This document shows positions 34,978 to 43,839 of a stretch of 48,821 nucleotides of DNA, piece by piece. A program made the translations under genes and the position numbers. Positions within the stretch are counted from its first letter, which is position 1. Each line of letters opens with the position of its first letter. Below the pieces are notes generated by a model. That model saw only the letters and a program-made list of their open reading frames with translations. It was not told the DNA's origin and ran no database searches. The stretch comes from Pseudomonas sp. AKS31 (lineage in GTDB: Bacteria; Pseudomonadota; Gammaproteobacteria; Pseudomonadales; Pseudomonadaceae): positions 554,245 through 603,065 of the forward strand of contig NZ_JAMLFX010000003.1 of NCBI RefSeq assembly GCF_023634765.1, given 5' to 3'.

Positions 34978-35178
34978 CCCTCACCCCAGCCCTCTCCCGG
35001 AGGGAGAGGGCTGGGGTGAGGTGTCTGGCGTCATACATCGACCTGGAAAACCGAGTCGATTATGGATCTGGTAAACCTGGTAAATTCTGGATTCAGTACA
35101 ACATTCCCAGGTCGGCGCAATTCCCGAATATCCCCCTATCAGTCCCCTCTCCCTCCGGGAGAGGGCTAGGGTGAGGGC
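34978..35178. repeat. Composite inverted repeat, family 4 (copy b)
   Basis: The left part (34979-35021) is a perfect palindrome with 20-base arms CCTCACCCCAGCCCTCTCCC and a three-base loop; the right part (35145-35178) has CCCTCTCCC-TCC-GGGAGAGGG followed by CTAGGGTGAGGG. Between them lie 120 AT-richer bases bounded by CGACCTGG (35039) and CCAGGTCG (35107). The left palindrome can also end the DUF6124 transcript. Confidence 0.85.
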
Positions 35179-35185
35179 GCTCTTG

Positions 35186-35208
35186 ATCGTTACCCTGAGC
35201 GTAACGAT
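35186..35208 (+). promoter_or_regulatory. LysR-type operator, probable MdcR binding site
   Basis: ATCGTTAC-CCTGAGC-GTAACGAT is a perfect 8-7-8 palindrome containing a T-N11-A core (T35191, A35203), the standard LysR-type signature. Its centre is about 63 bases before the predicted mdc transcription start, the usual activation position. The only LysR gene in the window is mdcR at the far end of this operon. The assignment to MdcR is inferred. Confidence 0.72.
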
Positions 35209-35224
35209 TCACCACCGCGCTTGA

Positions 35225-35253
35225 TTGATGCCCCCACCCCACACGCCTACCTT
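35225..35253 (+). promoter_or_regulatory. Candidate sigma-70 promoter of the mdc operon
   Basis: TTGATG (35225-35230), a 17-base spacer and TACCTT (35248-35253). The -10 box is poor, as expected of an activator-dependent promoter. The transcript would start near 35260, leaving a ~25-base leader before mdcA. Confidence 0.55.
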
Positions 35254-35284
35254 AGCTCCACGACAGCGAACCCGTGGAGTGAGC

Positions 35285-36955
35285 ATGACAACAACAATTT
35301 CCCCCGACTCGTGCTGGACGCGGCGGCGCGATGAGAAGCAGCGCCGCCTCGACAAGGTGCGTGGGCTGGCCGACGGTGTGGTGTTGCCCACCGACAGGAT
35401 CGTCGCCGCGCTCGAAGCGCTGATTCATCCCGGCGACCGTGTGGTGCTGGAGGGCAACAACCAGAAGCAGGCGGATTTCCTTTCGCGCTCGCTGGCCAAA
35501 GCTGACCCGGAAAAGCTCCACGACCTGCACATGATCATGCCCAGCGTCGGTCGCTCCGAGCACCTCGACCTGTTCGAACGCGGCATCGCCCGCAAGCTGG
35601 ATTTCTCCTTCGCCGGCACCCAGAGCCTGCGCATCAGCCAGTTGCTTGAAGACGGCTTGCTCGAAGTCGGCGCGATCCACACCTACATCGAACTCTATGC
35701 GCGGCTGGTGGTGGACCTGATTCCCAACGTCGTGCTTTCGGCCGGGTTCATGGCCGACCGCGCCGGCAACATCTACACCGGCCCGAGCACCGAAGACACC
35801 CCGGCACTGATCGAACCGGCCGCGTTCAGCGACGGCATCGTCATCGTTCAGGTAAATCAGTTGGTCGACGACGTCAGCGAGCTGCCTCGCGTGGACATCC
35901 CGGCGTCGTGGGTCGATTTCGTCGTGGTGGCCGACAAGCCGTTCTACATCGAACCGCTGTTCACCCGCGATCCACGTCACATCAAGCCTGTGCACGTGCT
36001 GATGGCGATGATGGCGATTCGCGGCATCTATGAAAAACACAACGTGCAGTCGCTCAACCACGGCATCGGTTTCAACACCGCCGCCATCGAATTGATCCTG
36101 CCGACCTACGGCGAATCCCTCGGCCTTAAAGGCAAGATCTGCCGCAACTGGACGCTCAACCCGCACCCGACGCTGATCCCGGCGATCGAGAGCGGTTGGG
36201 TCGAAAGCGTGCATTGCTTCGGCACTGAACTGGGTATGGAAAATTACATCGCCGCGCGCCCCGACGTGTTCTTCACCGGCCGCGACGGCTCGCTGCGTTC
36301 CAACCGGATGTTCTGCCAACTGGCCGGGCAATACGCGGTGGATCTGTTTATCGGCGCGACGTTGCAGGTCGATGGCGACGGCCATTCTTCGACCGTGACC
36401 CGTGGCCGCCTCGCCGGTTTCGGCGGTGCGCCGAACATGGGCCACGACCCGCGCGGTCGCCGTCACGGCACCCCGGCGTGGCTGGATATGCGCCACGACG
36501 ATGCGCAGCAACCGATGCTCGAACGCGGCAAGAAACTCGTGGTGCAGATGGTTGAGACGTTCCAGGAGGGCGGCAAACCGACCTTCGTCGAAACCCTCGA
36601 CGCGGTCGAGGTGGCGAAGAAGAGCGGCATGCCGCTGGCGCCGATCATGATTTACGGCGACGACGTCACCCACTTGCTCACCGAAGAAGGCATCGCCTAC
36701 CTGTACAAGGCACGCTCGCTGGAAGAACGCCAGGCAATGATCGCCGCTGTTGCGGGCGTCACCGCCATCGGCCTGCGCCACAACCCGAAAGACACCGAAC
36801 GCATGCGCCGCGAAGGCCTGATCGCCTTGCCCGAAGACCTCGGCATCCGCCGCACCGACGCCACCCGCGAACTGCTGGCGGCGAAAAGCGTGGCCGATCT
36901 GGTCGAGTGGTCCGGCGGCCTGTACAACCCGCCCGCGAAATTCAGGAGCTGGTAA
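35285..36955 (+). CDS. mdcA: Malonate decarboxylase subunit alpha MdcA (acetyl-/malonyl-ACP transferase)
   Basis: Transfers the ACP thioester from acetyl-ACP to malonate, starting each catalytic cycle in the cytoplasm. The ATG at 35285 follows GGAG at five bases; 556 residues, typical for MdcA. The family core is recognisable in [18 protein letters not shown], the central [19 protein letters not shown] and [18 protein letters not shown]. First gene of mdcABCDEGH-madLM; its first codons contain an AACAACAA motif. Its stop overlaps mdcB by one base. Confidence 0.96.
   Translation: MTTTISPDSCWTRRRDEKQRRLDKVRGLADGVVLPTDRIVAALEALIHPGDRVVLEGNNQKQADFLSRSLAKADPEKLHDLHMIMPSVGRSEHLDLFERGIARKLDFSFAGTQSLRISQLLEDGLLEVGAIHTYIELYARLVVDLIPNVVLSAGFMADRAGNIYTGPSTEDTPALIEPAAFSDGIVIVQVNQLVDDVSELPRVDIPASWVDFVVVADKPFYIEPLFTRDPRHIKPVHVLMAMMAIRGIYEKHNVQSLNHGIGFNTAAIELILPTYGESLGLKGKICRNWTLNPHPTLIPAIESGWVESVHCFGTELGMENYIAARPDVFFTGRDGSLRSNRMFCQLAGQYAVDLFIGATLQVDGDGHSSTVTRGRLAGFGGAPNMGHDPRGRRHGTPAWLDMRHDDAQQPMLERGKKLVVQMVETFQEGGKPTFVETLDAVEVAKKSGMPLAPIMIYGDDVTHLLTEEGIAYLYKARSLEERQAMIAAVAGVTAIGLRHNPKDTERMRREGLIALPEDLGIRRTDATRELLAAKSVADLVEWSGGLYNPPAKFRSW
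35290..35297 (+). promoter_or_regulatory. Hfq/Crc catabolite-repression (CA) motif at the mdcA start
   Basis: AACAACAA, an exact match to the AAnAAnAA motif bound by Hfq with Crc in Pseudomonas, spans codons 2-5 of mdcA (ATG ACA ACA ACA). Binding here would block translation initiation when preferred carbon sources are present. Confidence 0.6.
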
Positions 36956-37827
36956 TGCACGCATTTAACCTGCAAGCAAAACCGCTGTCCCAAGCTGATC
37001 GATTGGCTGATCTGGCGGTGGACGCGCTGATCGACGAAGCCGATCTGTCGCCGAAACCGGCGCTGGTCGACCGTCGCGGCAATGGCGCGCACACCGATCT
37101 GCACCTAGGCTTGATGCACGCGTCGGCGTTGGCGTTGTGGCCGGCGTTCAAGGAAATGGCTGAAGCGGCGGTTGCAATCGGCGAAGTCGATTCAACGTTA
37201 CGCGAAGCGATTGGCCGGATTGGTCGTGAAGGTGAGCAATCGATGCTCGCGACCACCAACGGTGTGAACACCCATCGAGGGGCGATCTGGGCCTTGGGTC
37301 TGTTGGTGACCGCCGCTGCACTGGAACCGCAATCCTCCAGCGCCAATGCCGTGACCCTGCGCGCCGCACGTCTGGCCTTGCTGGATGATCGCCACGCACC
37401 AAAACCCTTGAGCCACGGCGCGCAAGTCGCCCTGCGTTACGGCGCCCGTGGTGCCCGTGAACAAGCGCAACTCGGCTTCCCTTCGGTACTGCAACGCGGC
37501 CTGCCACAACTCAGGCGCAGCCGCGCCAATGGCCACGGCGAACAGAACGCCCGGCTCGACGCCTTGCTCGCGATCATGACTGACCTGGCTGACACCTGCG
37601 TGCTTTACCGCGCCGGCGAAGAGGGCCTGCACGCCATGCAGTCCGGCGCGCAAGCGGTGCTCGACGCCGGTGGCAGCGCGAGCCTCAGTGGTCGTCGCCG
37701 CTTGCACGAACTCGATCAACAACTCATCGCATTGAATGCCTCGCCCGGTGGCGCCGCCGACTTGCTCGCCGCCACGCTGCTGCTCGACCGTATCGAGCGC
37801 GACGGCATCCTTCAGGGAGCGTTTTGA
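36955..37827 (+). CDS. mdcB: Triphosphoribosyl-dephospho-CoA synthase MdcB
   Basis: Makes 2'-(5''-triphosphoribosyl)-3'-dephospho-CoA from ATP and dephospho-CoA, the precursor of the MdcC prosthetic group. The ATG at 36955 overlaps the mdcA stop (TAATG); 290 residues. CitG/MdcB family features are [34 protein letters not shown], and the C-terminal [19 protein letters not shown] (a Gly-Gly-x-Ala-Asp motif). Confidence 0.95.
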   Translation: MHAFNLQAKPLSQADRLADLAVDALIDEADLSPKPALVDRRGNGAHTDLHLGLMHASALALWPAFKEMAEAAVAIGEVDSTLREAIGRIGREGEQSMLATTNGVNTHRGAIWALGLLVTAAALEPQSSSANAVTLRAARLALLDDRHAPKPLSHGAQVALRYGARGAREQAQLGFPSVLQRGLPQLRRSRANGHGEQNARLDALLAIMTDLADTCVLYRAGEEGLHAMQSGAQAVLDAGGSASLSGRRRLHELDQQLIALNASPGGAADLLAATLLLDRIERDGILQGAF

Positions 37828-38126
37828 TGGAAACCCTATCGTTTGAATTCCCCGCCGGGCAGCCGCCACGCGGGCGTGCGCTGGTCGGTTGTGTCGGCTC
37901 GGGGGATCTGGAAGTGCTGATCGAACCGGGTGTGGCCGGCAAGTTGACGATCAATGTGCAGACCTCGGTCAATGGCGCGCAGCTGCGCTGGCAGCACCTG
38001 TTTGCGCGGATGTTCGACGGCACCACGCCGCCGGCGATGGCCATCGATATCCACGATTTCGGCGCGACGCCAGGGGTGGTGCGCTTGCGTCTGGAACAAG
38101 GTTTCGAGGAGATCGGCCATGACTGA
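37827..38126 (+). CDS. mdcC: Malonate decarboxylase acyl carrier protein MdcC (delta subunit)
   Basis: Small carrier on which the acetyl/malonyl group is held. The ATG at 37827 overlaps the mdcB stop (TGATG); 99 residues. The attachment serine is Ser25 in LVGCVGSGDLEVLIEP, the same position as the phosphoribosyl-dephospho-CoA-modified serine of Klebsiella MdcC. It overlaps mdcD by eight bases. Confidence 0.95.
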   Translation: METLSFEFPAGQPPRGRALVGCVGSGDLEVLIEPGVAGKLTINVQTSVNGAQLRWQHLFARMFDGTTPPAMAIDIHDFGATPGVVRLRLEQGFEEIGHD

Positions 38127-38970
38127 CAGCGCAGCGCTTTTGCACAAACACAGCTTCGTCGAACTCGGTGCGCGGCAACGGGCGCAAGCCTTGCTCGATG
38201 CTGGCAGTTTTCGCGAATTGCTCGACCCGTTTCAACGGGTGATGTCGCCGTGGCTCGAACGTCAGGGCGTGGTGCCGCAGGCCGATGACGGTGTGGTGAT
38301 TGCCAAGGGCAGCCTCGACGGTTTGCCGGTGGTGATTGCCGCGATTGAAGGCGCGTTTCAGGGCGGCAGCCTTGGCGAAGTCGGTGGGGCGAAGATTGCC
38401 GGCGCGCTGGAACTGGCGGCGGAAGACAACCGCAAAGGCATTCCGACGCGCGCGGTGTTGCTGCTGGAAACCGGTGGCGTGCGCTTGCAGGAAGCCAATC
38501 TCGGGCTGGCGGCCATTGCCGATATTCATGCGGCGATTGTCGATTTGCAGCAGTACCAACCGGTGGTTGGCGTGGTCGCCGGTAGCGTCGGTTGTTTCGG
38601 CGGCATGTCGATTGCGGCGGCGCTCTGCAGCTATCTATTGGTGACTCAGGAAGCACGCCTCGGCTTGAATGGCCCGCAGGTGATCGAGCAGGAAGCCGGG
38701 ATCGAGGAATACGACTCCCGCGACCGGCCTTTCATTTGGAGCCTGACCGGCGGCGAGCAGCGTTTCGCCAGTGGTCTTGTCGATCGGTATGTCGCCGATG
38801 ACGTGGCGAAGATTCGTCAGCAGGTCGGCGAATTGCTCCAGCAAGGTTTGCCGGCACAACCGCGCAGCCAGCGCGCCGACTGGTTTCTGCAGCGTCTCGA
38901 CAGTCTGAACACTGACCCGCAAATCGAACCGTCGGTGGTTCGCGATCTGTATCAAGGAGAGCGCTCATGA
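38119..38970 (+). CDS. mdcD: Malonate decarboxylase subunit beta MdcD
   Basis: Carboxyl-lyase half that, with MdcE, decarboxylates malonyl-ACP to acetyl-ACP. The ATG at 38119 gives 283 residues. The crotonase-like/carboxyltransferase fold is seen in FQGGSLGEVGGAKIAGALELA, VLLLETGGVRLQEANLGLAA and the oxyanion-type VVAGSVGCFGGMSIAAALC. There is no biotin-related partner nearby, consistent with the biotin-independent enzyme. Confidence 0.95.
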   Translation: MTDSAALLHKHSFVELGARQRAQALLDAGSFRELLDPFQRVMSPWLERQGVVPQADDGVVIAKGSLDGLPVVIAAIEGAFQGGSLGEVGGAKIAGALELAAEDNRKGIPTRAVLLLETGGVRLQEANLGLAAIADIHAAIVDLQQYQPVVGVVAGSVGCFGGMSIAAALCSYLLVTQEARLGLNGPQVIEQEAGIEEYDSRDRPFIWSLTGGEQRFASGLVDRYVADDVAKIRQQVGELLQQGLPAQPRSQRADWFLQRLDSLNTDPQIEPSVVRDLYQGERS

Positions 38971-39752
38971 GCAGTTATTCGCTGCGCGGTTTGCACTGGT
39001 TCGACGCCTTGAGCGCGGGCGCTAAAAGTATCGAAGGGCTGCCGCCATCGTTGAAGGTTGCCGACGGTGAGCTGGGGCGTTTTATCGCTGTGGTCGCTGA
39101 TCCGGACAATCGTTTTCCGCGTGCTCGCAATGGCGAAGTTGGCTTGCTTGAAGGCTGGGGGCTGGCCAAGGCTGTGGATGACGCGATCAGTGCTGATCGT
39201 GATAAAGCGCAGAAGCGTCCGATCATCGCCATCGTCGATGTACCGAGCCAGGCTTATGGTCGGCGCGAAGAAGCGCTCGGCATTCATCAGGCGTTGGCCG
39301 GTGCGGCGGACAGTTATGCCCGTGCGCGTCTGGCCGGGCACCCGGTGATTGCGCTGCTAGTGGGCAAAGCCATGTCTGGTGCGTTTCTCGCCCACGGCTA
39401 TCAGGCCAATCGTTTGATTGCGCTGCGCGATCCGGGCGTGATGGTGCATGCGATGGGCAAGGCGTCGGCGGCGCGGGTGACCTTGCGCAGTGTCGAAGAA
39501 CTTGAAGCGCTGGCCGCCAGTGTGCCGCCGATGGCGTATGACATCGACAGCTATGCGAGCCTCGGACTGCTCTGGGAAACCCTGTCGGTGCAGCAGATTG
39601 AACAGCCGACCGTAGAGGATCTGGCACGGGTGAACGAATGCCTGAAACAGGCCATCAGCGATATCTCCAGCACTGACTTGAGCAATCGCCTCGGCGCGAA
39701 AAACCGTGCGGCCTCCAGCAAGGTTCGCGAACTGCTGAGGGCACAGTGGTGA
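38967..39752 (+). CDS. mdcE: Malonate decarboxylase subunit gamma MdcE
   Basis: Second half of the decarboxylase heterodimer. 261 residues with IIAIVDVPSQAYGRREEALG, HPVIALLVGKAMSGAFLAHG (Ala-rich nucleotide/acyl pocket) and a helical C-terminus. It overlaps mdcD by ATGA. Together MdcA, C, D and E form the catalytic complex. Confidence 0.95.
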   Translation: MSSYSLRGLHWFDALSAGAKSIEGLPPSLKVADGELGRFIAVVADPDNRFPRARNGEVGLLEGWGLAKAVDDAISADRDKAQKRPIIAIVDVPSQAYGRREEALGIHQALAGAADSYARARLAGHPVIALLVGKAMSGAFLAHGYQANRLIALRDPGVMVHAMGKASAARVTLRSVEELEALAASVPPMAYDIDSYASLGLLWETLSVQQIEQPTVEDLARVNECLKQAISDISSTDLSNRLGAKNRAASSKVRELLRAQW

Positions 39753-40366
39753 ACACGCCTCTGGCCCACGACTTGCTCTGGGGCATGAGTCCGGCGCAGT
39801 TGCCGGCGGATGCGCCGTTGTGGGCAGTCGAGTCGCTGGCCGCCGGGCAACCGGTGGTGGTGCGGCGGGCCTTGAGCACTGACGGTTTTGTCGCGGTGGG
39901 CGTGCGCGGCGTGCTGCGCGAACAGCGGCTGGCGGCGTTTATGGCGATCGATTCGATTGCCTGTCGGGTCAGTCCCGAAGCGCTTTGTCATGTTGAGTGC
40001 GAGCGCGATCTGCCGGTCATGCAGGCACTCAAACAATTGCGGCCGATGCTCGATGACTGCGGTTGGGTCTGGGGTGTCAGCGGCAGTGTCGGGTTTGAAT
40101 TGGCCAGTGGTTTTACCGCGATGCACGCGGCCAGCGATCTCGATCTGATTCTGCGTACACCGCAACTGATCACGCGTAATCAGGCACGCAAACTGGTTGA
40201 ACTTTTCGATCAAGCTGTGTGCCGGGTCGACCTGCAATTGCAGACGCCGTTCGGTGCTGTGGCGTTGCGTGAATGGGCCGGTGGTTCGGCGCGAGTGCTG
40301 CTGAAAAACGAGTATCAGGCCGGTCTGGTGACTGACCCGTGGAACCCGCAGGAGCAGGCAGCGTGA
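39749..40366 (+). CDS. mdcG: Malonate decarboxylase holo-ACP synthase MdcG
   Basis: Phosphoribosyl-dephospho-CoA transferase that attaches the prosthetic group made by MdcB to Ser25 of MdcC. Two adjacent GTG codons (39746, 39749) are possible starts; 39749 overlaps the mdcE stop as GTGA, the pattern also used at mdcH. 205 residues with a nucleotidyltransferase-like GVSGSVGFELASG and the acidic DLDLILR motif. Confidence 0.93.
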   Translation: MNTPLAHDLLWGMSPAQLPADAPLWAVESLAAGQPVVVRRALSTDGFVAVGVRGVLREQRLAAFMAIDSIACRVSPEALCHVECERDLPVMQALKQLRPMLDDCGWVWGVSGSVGFELASGFTAMHAASDLDLILRTPQLITRNQARKLVELFDQAVCRVDLQLQTPFGAVALREWAGGSARVLLKNEYQAGLVTDPWNPQEQAA

Positions 40367-41283
40367 GCAGTCTGCTGGTGTTCCCCGGCCAGGGCGCGCA
40401 GCAAGCGGGCATGCTGCAGCGCTTGCCTAGGGAAACGTTGACCGAGGCCAGCGATGTGCTCGGTGAGGATGTTTTGCTACTCGATTCCAGCGAAGCGTTG
40501 CGCACCACAAGGGCGGTTCAGCTGTGCCTGCTGATAGCCGGCGTCGCTGCTTCACGGCAATTGCTACAGAGCGGACTCACGGCGGATTACGTCGCTGGCT
40601 TGTCGATCGGTGCATATCCTGCGGCGGTGGTTGCGGGTGCATTGAGCTTCAGCAACGCGTTGCACTTGGTCAGCCTGCGCGGCGAACTGATGCAGCACAC
40701 TTATCCACAGGGCTATGGCATGACTGCAATTATCGGCCTGCAATTATCCACAGTCGAAACGCTGCTGGCGCAAGTGCACAGCGAGGATTCGCCGGTGTAT
40801 CTGGCCAACATCAATGCGGATAACCAAGTGGTCATTGCCGGTAGCGACAAGGCCATGCAAGCGGTGGCTGAACTGGCGCGCAGTCGTGGCGCCGGTCTGG
40901 CAAAACGTTTGGCAGTGAGTGTGCCGTCGCACTGTCCGCTGCTCGACGAACCGGCGCAAACCCTTGCCGAGGCCTTCGCCGGAGTACAACTGAAAACCCC
41001 GAAAATCGCTTACCTGAGCGGCAGTCGCGCGCGCCCTGTGACCAAAGTAGAAGCGCTGCGCGACGACCTCGCTTTCAACATGTGCCGCGTGGTGGATTGG
41101 CGCGGCACCGTACAAAGCGCCTACGAGCGCGGCGTGCGTTTACAAATCGAACTGCCGCCCGGTGCGGTGCTGACCGGGCTGGCGCGCCGGGTGTTCGAGC
41201 AGGGCACCGTCACTGCCTTCGACAGTGCTCGTCTCGACACCTTGCAGGCGCTGTTGCGAGAGGAGGGTGGCCGCCAACTCTAA
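40363..41283 (+). CDS. mdcH: Malonate decarboxylase subunit epsilon MdcH (malonyl-CoA:ACP transacylase)
   Basis: Loads malonyl from malonyl-CoA onto the carrier to prime the cycle. The GTG at 40363 overlaps the mdcG stop; 306 residues. FabD-like features are FPGQGAQQAGM, the nucleophile in GLSIGAYPAAV (Ser81) and the active-site His in SVPSHCPLLDEPA. A 65-base gap with two CA motifs separates it from madL. Confidence 0.95.
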   Translation: MSSLLVFPGQGAQQAGMLQRLPRETLTEASDVLGEDVLLLDSSEALRTTRAVQLCLLIAGVAASRQLLQSGLTADYVAGLSIGAYPAAVVAGALSFSNALHLVSLRGELMQHTYPQGYGMTAIIGLQLSTVETLLAQVHSEDSPVYLANINADNQVVIAGSDKAMQAVAELARSRGAGLAKRLAVSVPSHCPLLDEPAQTLAEAFAGVQLKTPKIAYLSGSRARPVTKVEALRDDLAFNMCRVVDWRGTVQSAYERGVRLQIELPPGAVLTGLARRVFEQGTVTAFDSARLDTLQALLREEGGRQL

Positions 41284-41303
41284 AACCGCCGACTCAAGCT
41301 TCG

Positions 41304-41317
41304 AACAACAAAAACAA
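41304..41317 (+). promoter_or_regulatory. Tandem Hfq/Crc (CA) motifs upstream of madL
   Basis: AACAACAA (41304-41311) and the overlapping AAAAACAA (41310-41317) both fit AAnAAnAA. They lie about 30-45 bases before the madL ATG in the only sizeable gap inside the operon. They could recruit Hfq/Crc to lower transporter synthesis or affect message stability. Confidence 0.5.
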
Positions 41318-41348
41318 CATTCGACGATGCACTTTGAGGACTACAACA

Positions 41349-41741
41349 ATGATTATTTACGGTGTGGCGTTTCTCGCCTTTTGTACGCTGGTGGGTATCT
41401 GGGTCGGTGAACTGCTCGGCAAGCTGATCGGTGTGCCGGCCAACGTCGGCGGCGTCGGCATTGCGATGCTGCTGTTGATCGGCCTCGGCAGTTATCTGAA
41501 CAAAAGCGGCTGGCTCAAGGGCAAGACTGAGCAGGGCGTCGAGTTCTGGAGCGCTATCTACATTCCGATCGTGGTCGCCATGGCCGCGCAGCAAAACGTC
41601 TATGGCGCGTTGAAGGGCGGGCCGATGGCGATTCTTGCCGGCACCCTCGCTGTGGTGATCGCTTTTGCCCTGGTGCCCGTGCTGACGCGCATGGGTAACA
41701 AGGAGCAGACCCCGATCGCTCCAGCCAAGACTGCGGGGTAA
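41349..41741 (+). CDS. madL: Malonate transporter subunit MadL
   Basis: Small subunit of the two-component malonate:sodium symporter. The ATG at 41349 follows GAGGA; 130 residues with about four membrane helices (GVAFLAFCTLVGIWVGELLG, GVGIAMLLLIGLGSY, FWSAIYIPIVVAMAAQ, AILAGTLAVVIAFALVP). It is followed five bases later by madM. These genes are also called mdcL and mdcM in Pseudomonas. Confidence 0.94.
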   Translation: MIIYGVAFLAFCTLVGIWVGELLGKLIGVPANVGGVGIAMLLLIGLGSYLNKSGWLKGKTEQGVEFWSAIYIPIVVAMAAQQNVYGALKGGPMAILAGTLAVVIAFALVPVLTRMGNKEQTPIAPAKTAG

Positions 41742-41746
41742 TCGCC

Positions 41747-42511
41747 ATGTACGAATCGATGATGAAAGTGATTACCGGCTACGGTTTGATCAGCGGGTTT
41801 CTGATTGTCGGGCTGACCATGTGGGTCTCCTACTGGATGTCCAACACCTTCACCAAGGGCCGTTTGCACGGCTCGGCCATCGCCATTCTGCTGGGGCTGG
41901 TGCTGTCGTATGTCGGCGGTGCACTGACCGGTGGGCAGAAAGGCGTGGTGGATATTCCGTTGTTGTCGGGTATCGGTCTGTTGGGTGGCGCGATGTTGCG
42001 CGACTTCGCGATTGTCGCCACGGCTTTCGGCGTCAGTGTCGATGAGTTGAAGCGGGCAGGGTTTGTCGGGGTGCTGGCGCTGTTTGTGGGGGTGGGGACT
42101 TCGTTTGTGGCCGGTGTCGGCGTGGCGATGGCGTTCGGTTATACCGATGCTGTGAGCCTGACCACTATTGGTGCCGGCGCGGTGACTTACATTGTCGGCC
42201 CGGTGACCGGCGCGGCGATTGGCGCCAGTTCCGAGGTCATGGCGCTGTCCATTGCGGCGGGGTTGATCAAGGCGATTCTGGTGATGGTGATGACGCCGTT
42301 CGTGGCGCCGATGATCGGCCTGAACAATCCGCGTAGCGCAGTGATTTTCGGCGGCTTGATGGGCACGTCCAGTGGCGTGGCCGGCGGGTTGGCGGCGACC
42401 GATCCGAAGCTGGTGCCTTACGGGTGCCTGACGGCGGCGTTTTACACCGCGCTTGGGTGTTTGCTTGGGCCTTCGTTGTTGTTTCTGGCGATGCGCGGGT
42501 TGATGGGGTAG
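41747..42511 (+). CDS. madM: Malonate transporter subunit MadM
   Basis: Large subunit of the MadLM malonate transporter, 254 residues and very hydrophobic, with about seven membrane helices (for example LISGFLIVGLTMWVSYWM and AIAILLGLVLSYVGGALTG) and glycine-rich stretches near the C-terminus (VIFGGLMGTSSGVAGGLAA). Last gene of the operon; a composite repeat separates it from convergent mdcR. Confidence 0.94.
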   Translation: MYESMMKVITGYGLISGFLIVGLTMWVSYWMSNTFTKGRLHGSAIAILLGLVLSYVGGALTGGQKGVVDIPLLSGIGLLGGAMLRDFAIVATAFGVSVDELKRAGFVGVLALFVGVGTSFVAGVGVAMAFGYTDAVSLTTIGAGAVTYIVGPVTGAAIGASSEVMALSIAAGLIKAILVMVMTPFVAPMIGLNNPRSAVIFGGLMGTSSGVAGGLAATDPKLVPYGCLTAAFYTALGCLLGPSLLFLAMRGLMG

Positions 42512-42526
42512 TCGCCGTAGAAGCTG

Positions 42527-42687
42527 CCCTCACCCTAGCCCTCTCCCGGAGGGAGAGGGAACCGGCCGAGTTGTTTTCGCGTTATCCACCGACCTGAAAG
42601 TCCTGAGTCGAACTCAGGCCTTGAAAAGTCCCCGACCTGCTCCCTTTCCCCCTCTACCCCTTGGGGGAGAGGGCTGGGGTGAGGGGG
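42527..42687. repeat. Composite inverted repeat, family 4 (copy c)
   Basis: Begins CCCTCACCCTAGCCCTCTCC, contains CCCTCTCCC-GGA-GGGAGAGGG at the left, an inner CTGAGTCGAACTCAG palindrome-like hairpin near 42603, and ends GGGGGAGAGGGCTGGGGTGA. The same plan as the copies at 12681 and 34978. It lies between convergent madM and mdcR. Confidence 0.87.
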
Positions 42688-42710
42688 TAGCTTTTGATCT
42701 TGATCTTGAT

Positions 42711-43631
42711 CTAAACCCCAACCTGTCGATTGGCATACATCCGACACTCCGCCAGCAACGCCAGCAAATTTGGATCCCGCTCCTTGGCCTTCAAAAACAC
42801 CACGCCAATGTGCTGCTGCAACCGGTACTTTTCCTGCAGCGGAATCAGCTTCACCCGGTTCTCGTACACCGCCGCAATCCGCCCCGGCAGCAACGCATAG
42901 CCCACCCCCGAACTGACCATGCTCAACAGCGTGAAGATATCGTTGACCTGCATCGCCACCTTCGGCTCGAACCCTGCCTGCTTGAATACCCGGTTGCCGT
43001 CCTGATGCGTGGCAAAACCCTGAGTCAGGGTGATGAAGGTTTCATCGCGAACTTCGGCCAGATCGACTTCACTGCGTTGCGCGAATTTTGAATCCGCTGG
43101 CGTGGCGAGGAAGATGTCGTCGGAGAACAGCGCAATCTGCTCGCAATCCGGGTCGTTGATGCTGTCGTCCAGCGACACCAGAATCGCGTCGACTTCCATG
43201 TTTTTCAGCTTGTAGAGCAGGTCGATGTTCGAGCCGAGGATCAGGTCGATGTTGAGTTCGCTGCGGCGGATCTTCAGGCCCATGATCAGTTGCGGCACGG
43301 TTTTCACCGTCAGCGAATACAGCGAGCCGAGTTTGAAACGTTCAGCCGAGAACCCGGCGGCTTCGCGGGTCAGGCGCACGCTTTCGACGACGTCGTTGAT
43401 CAACTTCTGTGCACGTTCTTCGAGCACGTAAGCGCTTTCCAGCGGCGTCAGGTTGCGCCCTTCGTGCTTGAACAGCGGGCAGCGCAGGGCGCTTTCCAGC
43501 GAGTGAATGGCGCGGTGCACGCTGACATTGCTGGTCTGCAACTCGGCAGCGGCGCGGGCGAGGTTGCCGGTACGCATGAAGGCGAGGAACACCTCGAGTT
43601 TTTTCAGGGTCAATTCTTCGTCGATCAGCAT
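42711..43631 (-). CDS. mdcR: LysR-type regulator MdcR of malonate utilisation
   Basis: 306 residues. The N-terminal helix-turn-helix is in LAFMRTGNLARAAAELQTSN...HRAIHSLE, followed by a LysR co-inducer domain with LGSLYSLTVKTVPQLIMGLK and a GVGYALLPGRIAAVYE segment. Position at the end of the mdc-mad operon on the opposite strand is the standard mdcR location in Pseudomonas. It is expected to activate mdcA through the palindrome at 35186-35208; no similar palindrome is seen in front of mdcR itself. Confidence 0.92.
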   Translation of the reverse strand: MLIDEELTLKKLEVFLAFMRTGNLARAAAELQTSNVSVHRAIHSLESALRCPLFKHEGRNLTPLESAYVLEERAQKLINDVVESVRLTREAAGFSAERFKLGSLYSLTVKTVPQLIMGLKIRRSELNIDLILGSNIDLLYKLKNMEVDAILVSLDDSINDPDCEQIALFSDDIFLATPADSKFAQRSEVDLAEVRDETFITLTQGFATHQDGNRVFKQAGFEPKVAMQVNDIFTLLSMVSSGVGYALLPGRIAAVYENRVKLIPLQEKYRLQQHIGVVFLKAKERDPNLLALLAECRMYANRQVGV

Positions 43632-43675
43632 GGCGCGGACTCTTTTTGGAATGCGTCGATTGTGCCTTGAACATC

Positions 43676-43751
43676 AAAAGATCGCAGCCTTCGGCAGCTC
43701 CTGCATTGGAATGCGATCACCTGTAGGAGCTGCCGAAGGCTGCGATCTTTT
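43676..43751. repeat. REP-like inverted repeat, family 1 (copy d)
   Basis: AAAAGATCGCAGCCTTCGGC... with its complement across a ~17-base spacer; one T-to-G difference near the loop (CTCCTGCA against TGTAGGAG). It lies between the divergent mdcR and hemolysin III genes, so it occupies a promoter region rather than a terminator position. Confidence 0.92.
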
Positions 43752-43839
43752 GATCCTGGCGTTGAACAGAAACATTGCGCTTTTACGCTCAAGGCCCGAG
43801 CCTTGCGCGCTGCGGTAACGAATGTGAGGTGAGCAATAC

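Noticed and set aside
35252..36964. 570-codon open frame antisense to mdcA
   Set aside because: Would run through the mdc promoter and the mdcA gene; no recognisable domain.
12681..42687. CRISPR array suggested by recurring near-identical short repeats
   Set aside because: Repeats are dispersed inverted pairs between genes, not direct repeats with regular spacers, and no cas genes are present.
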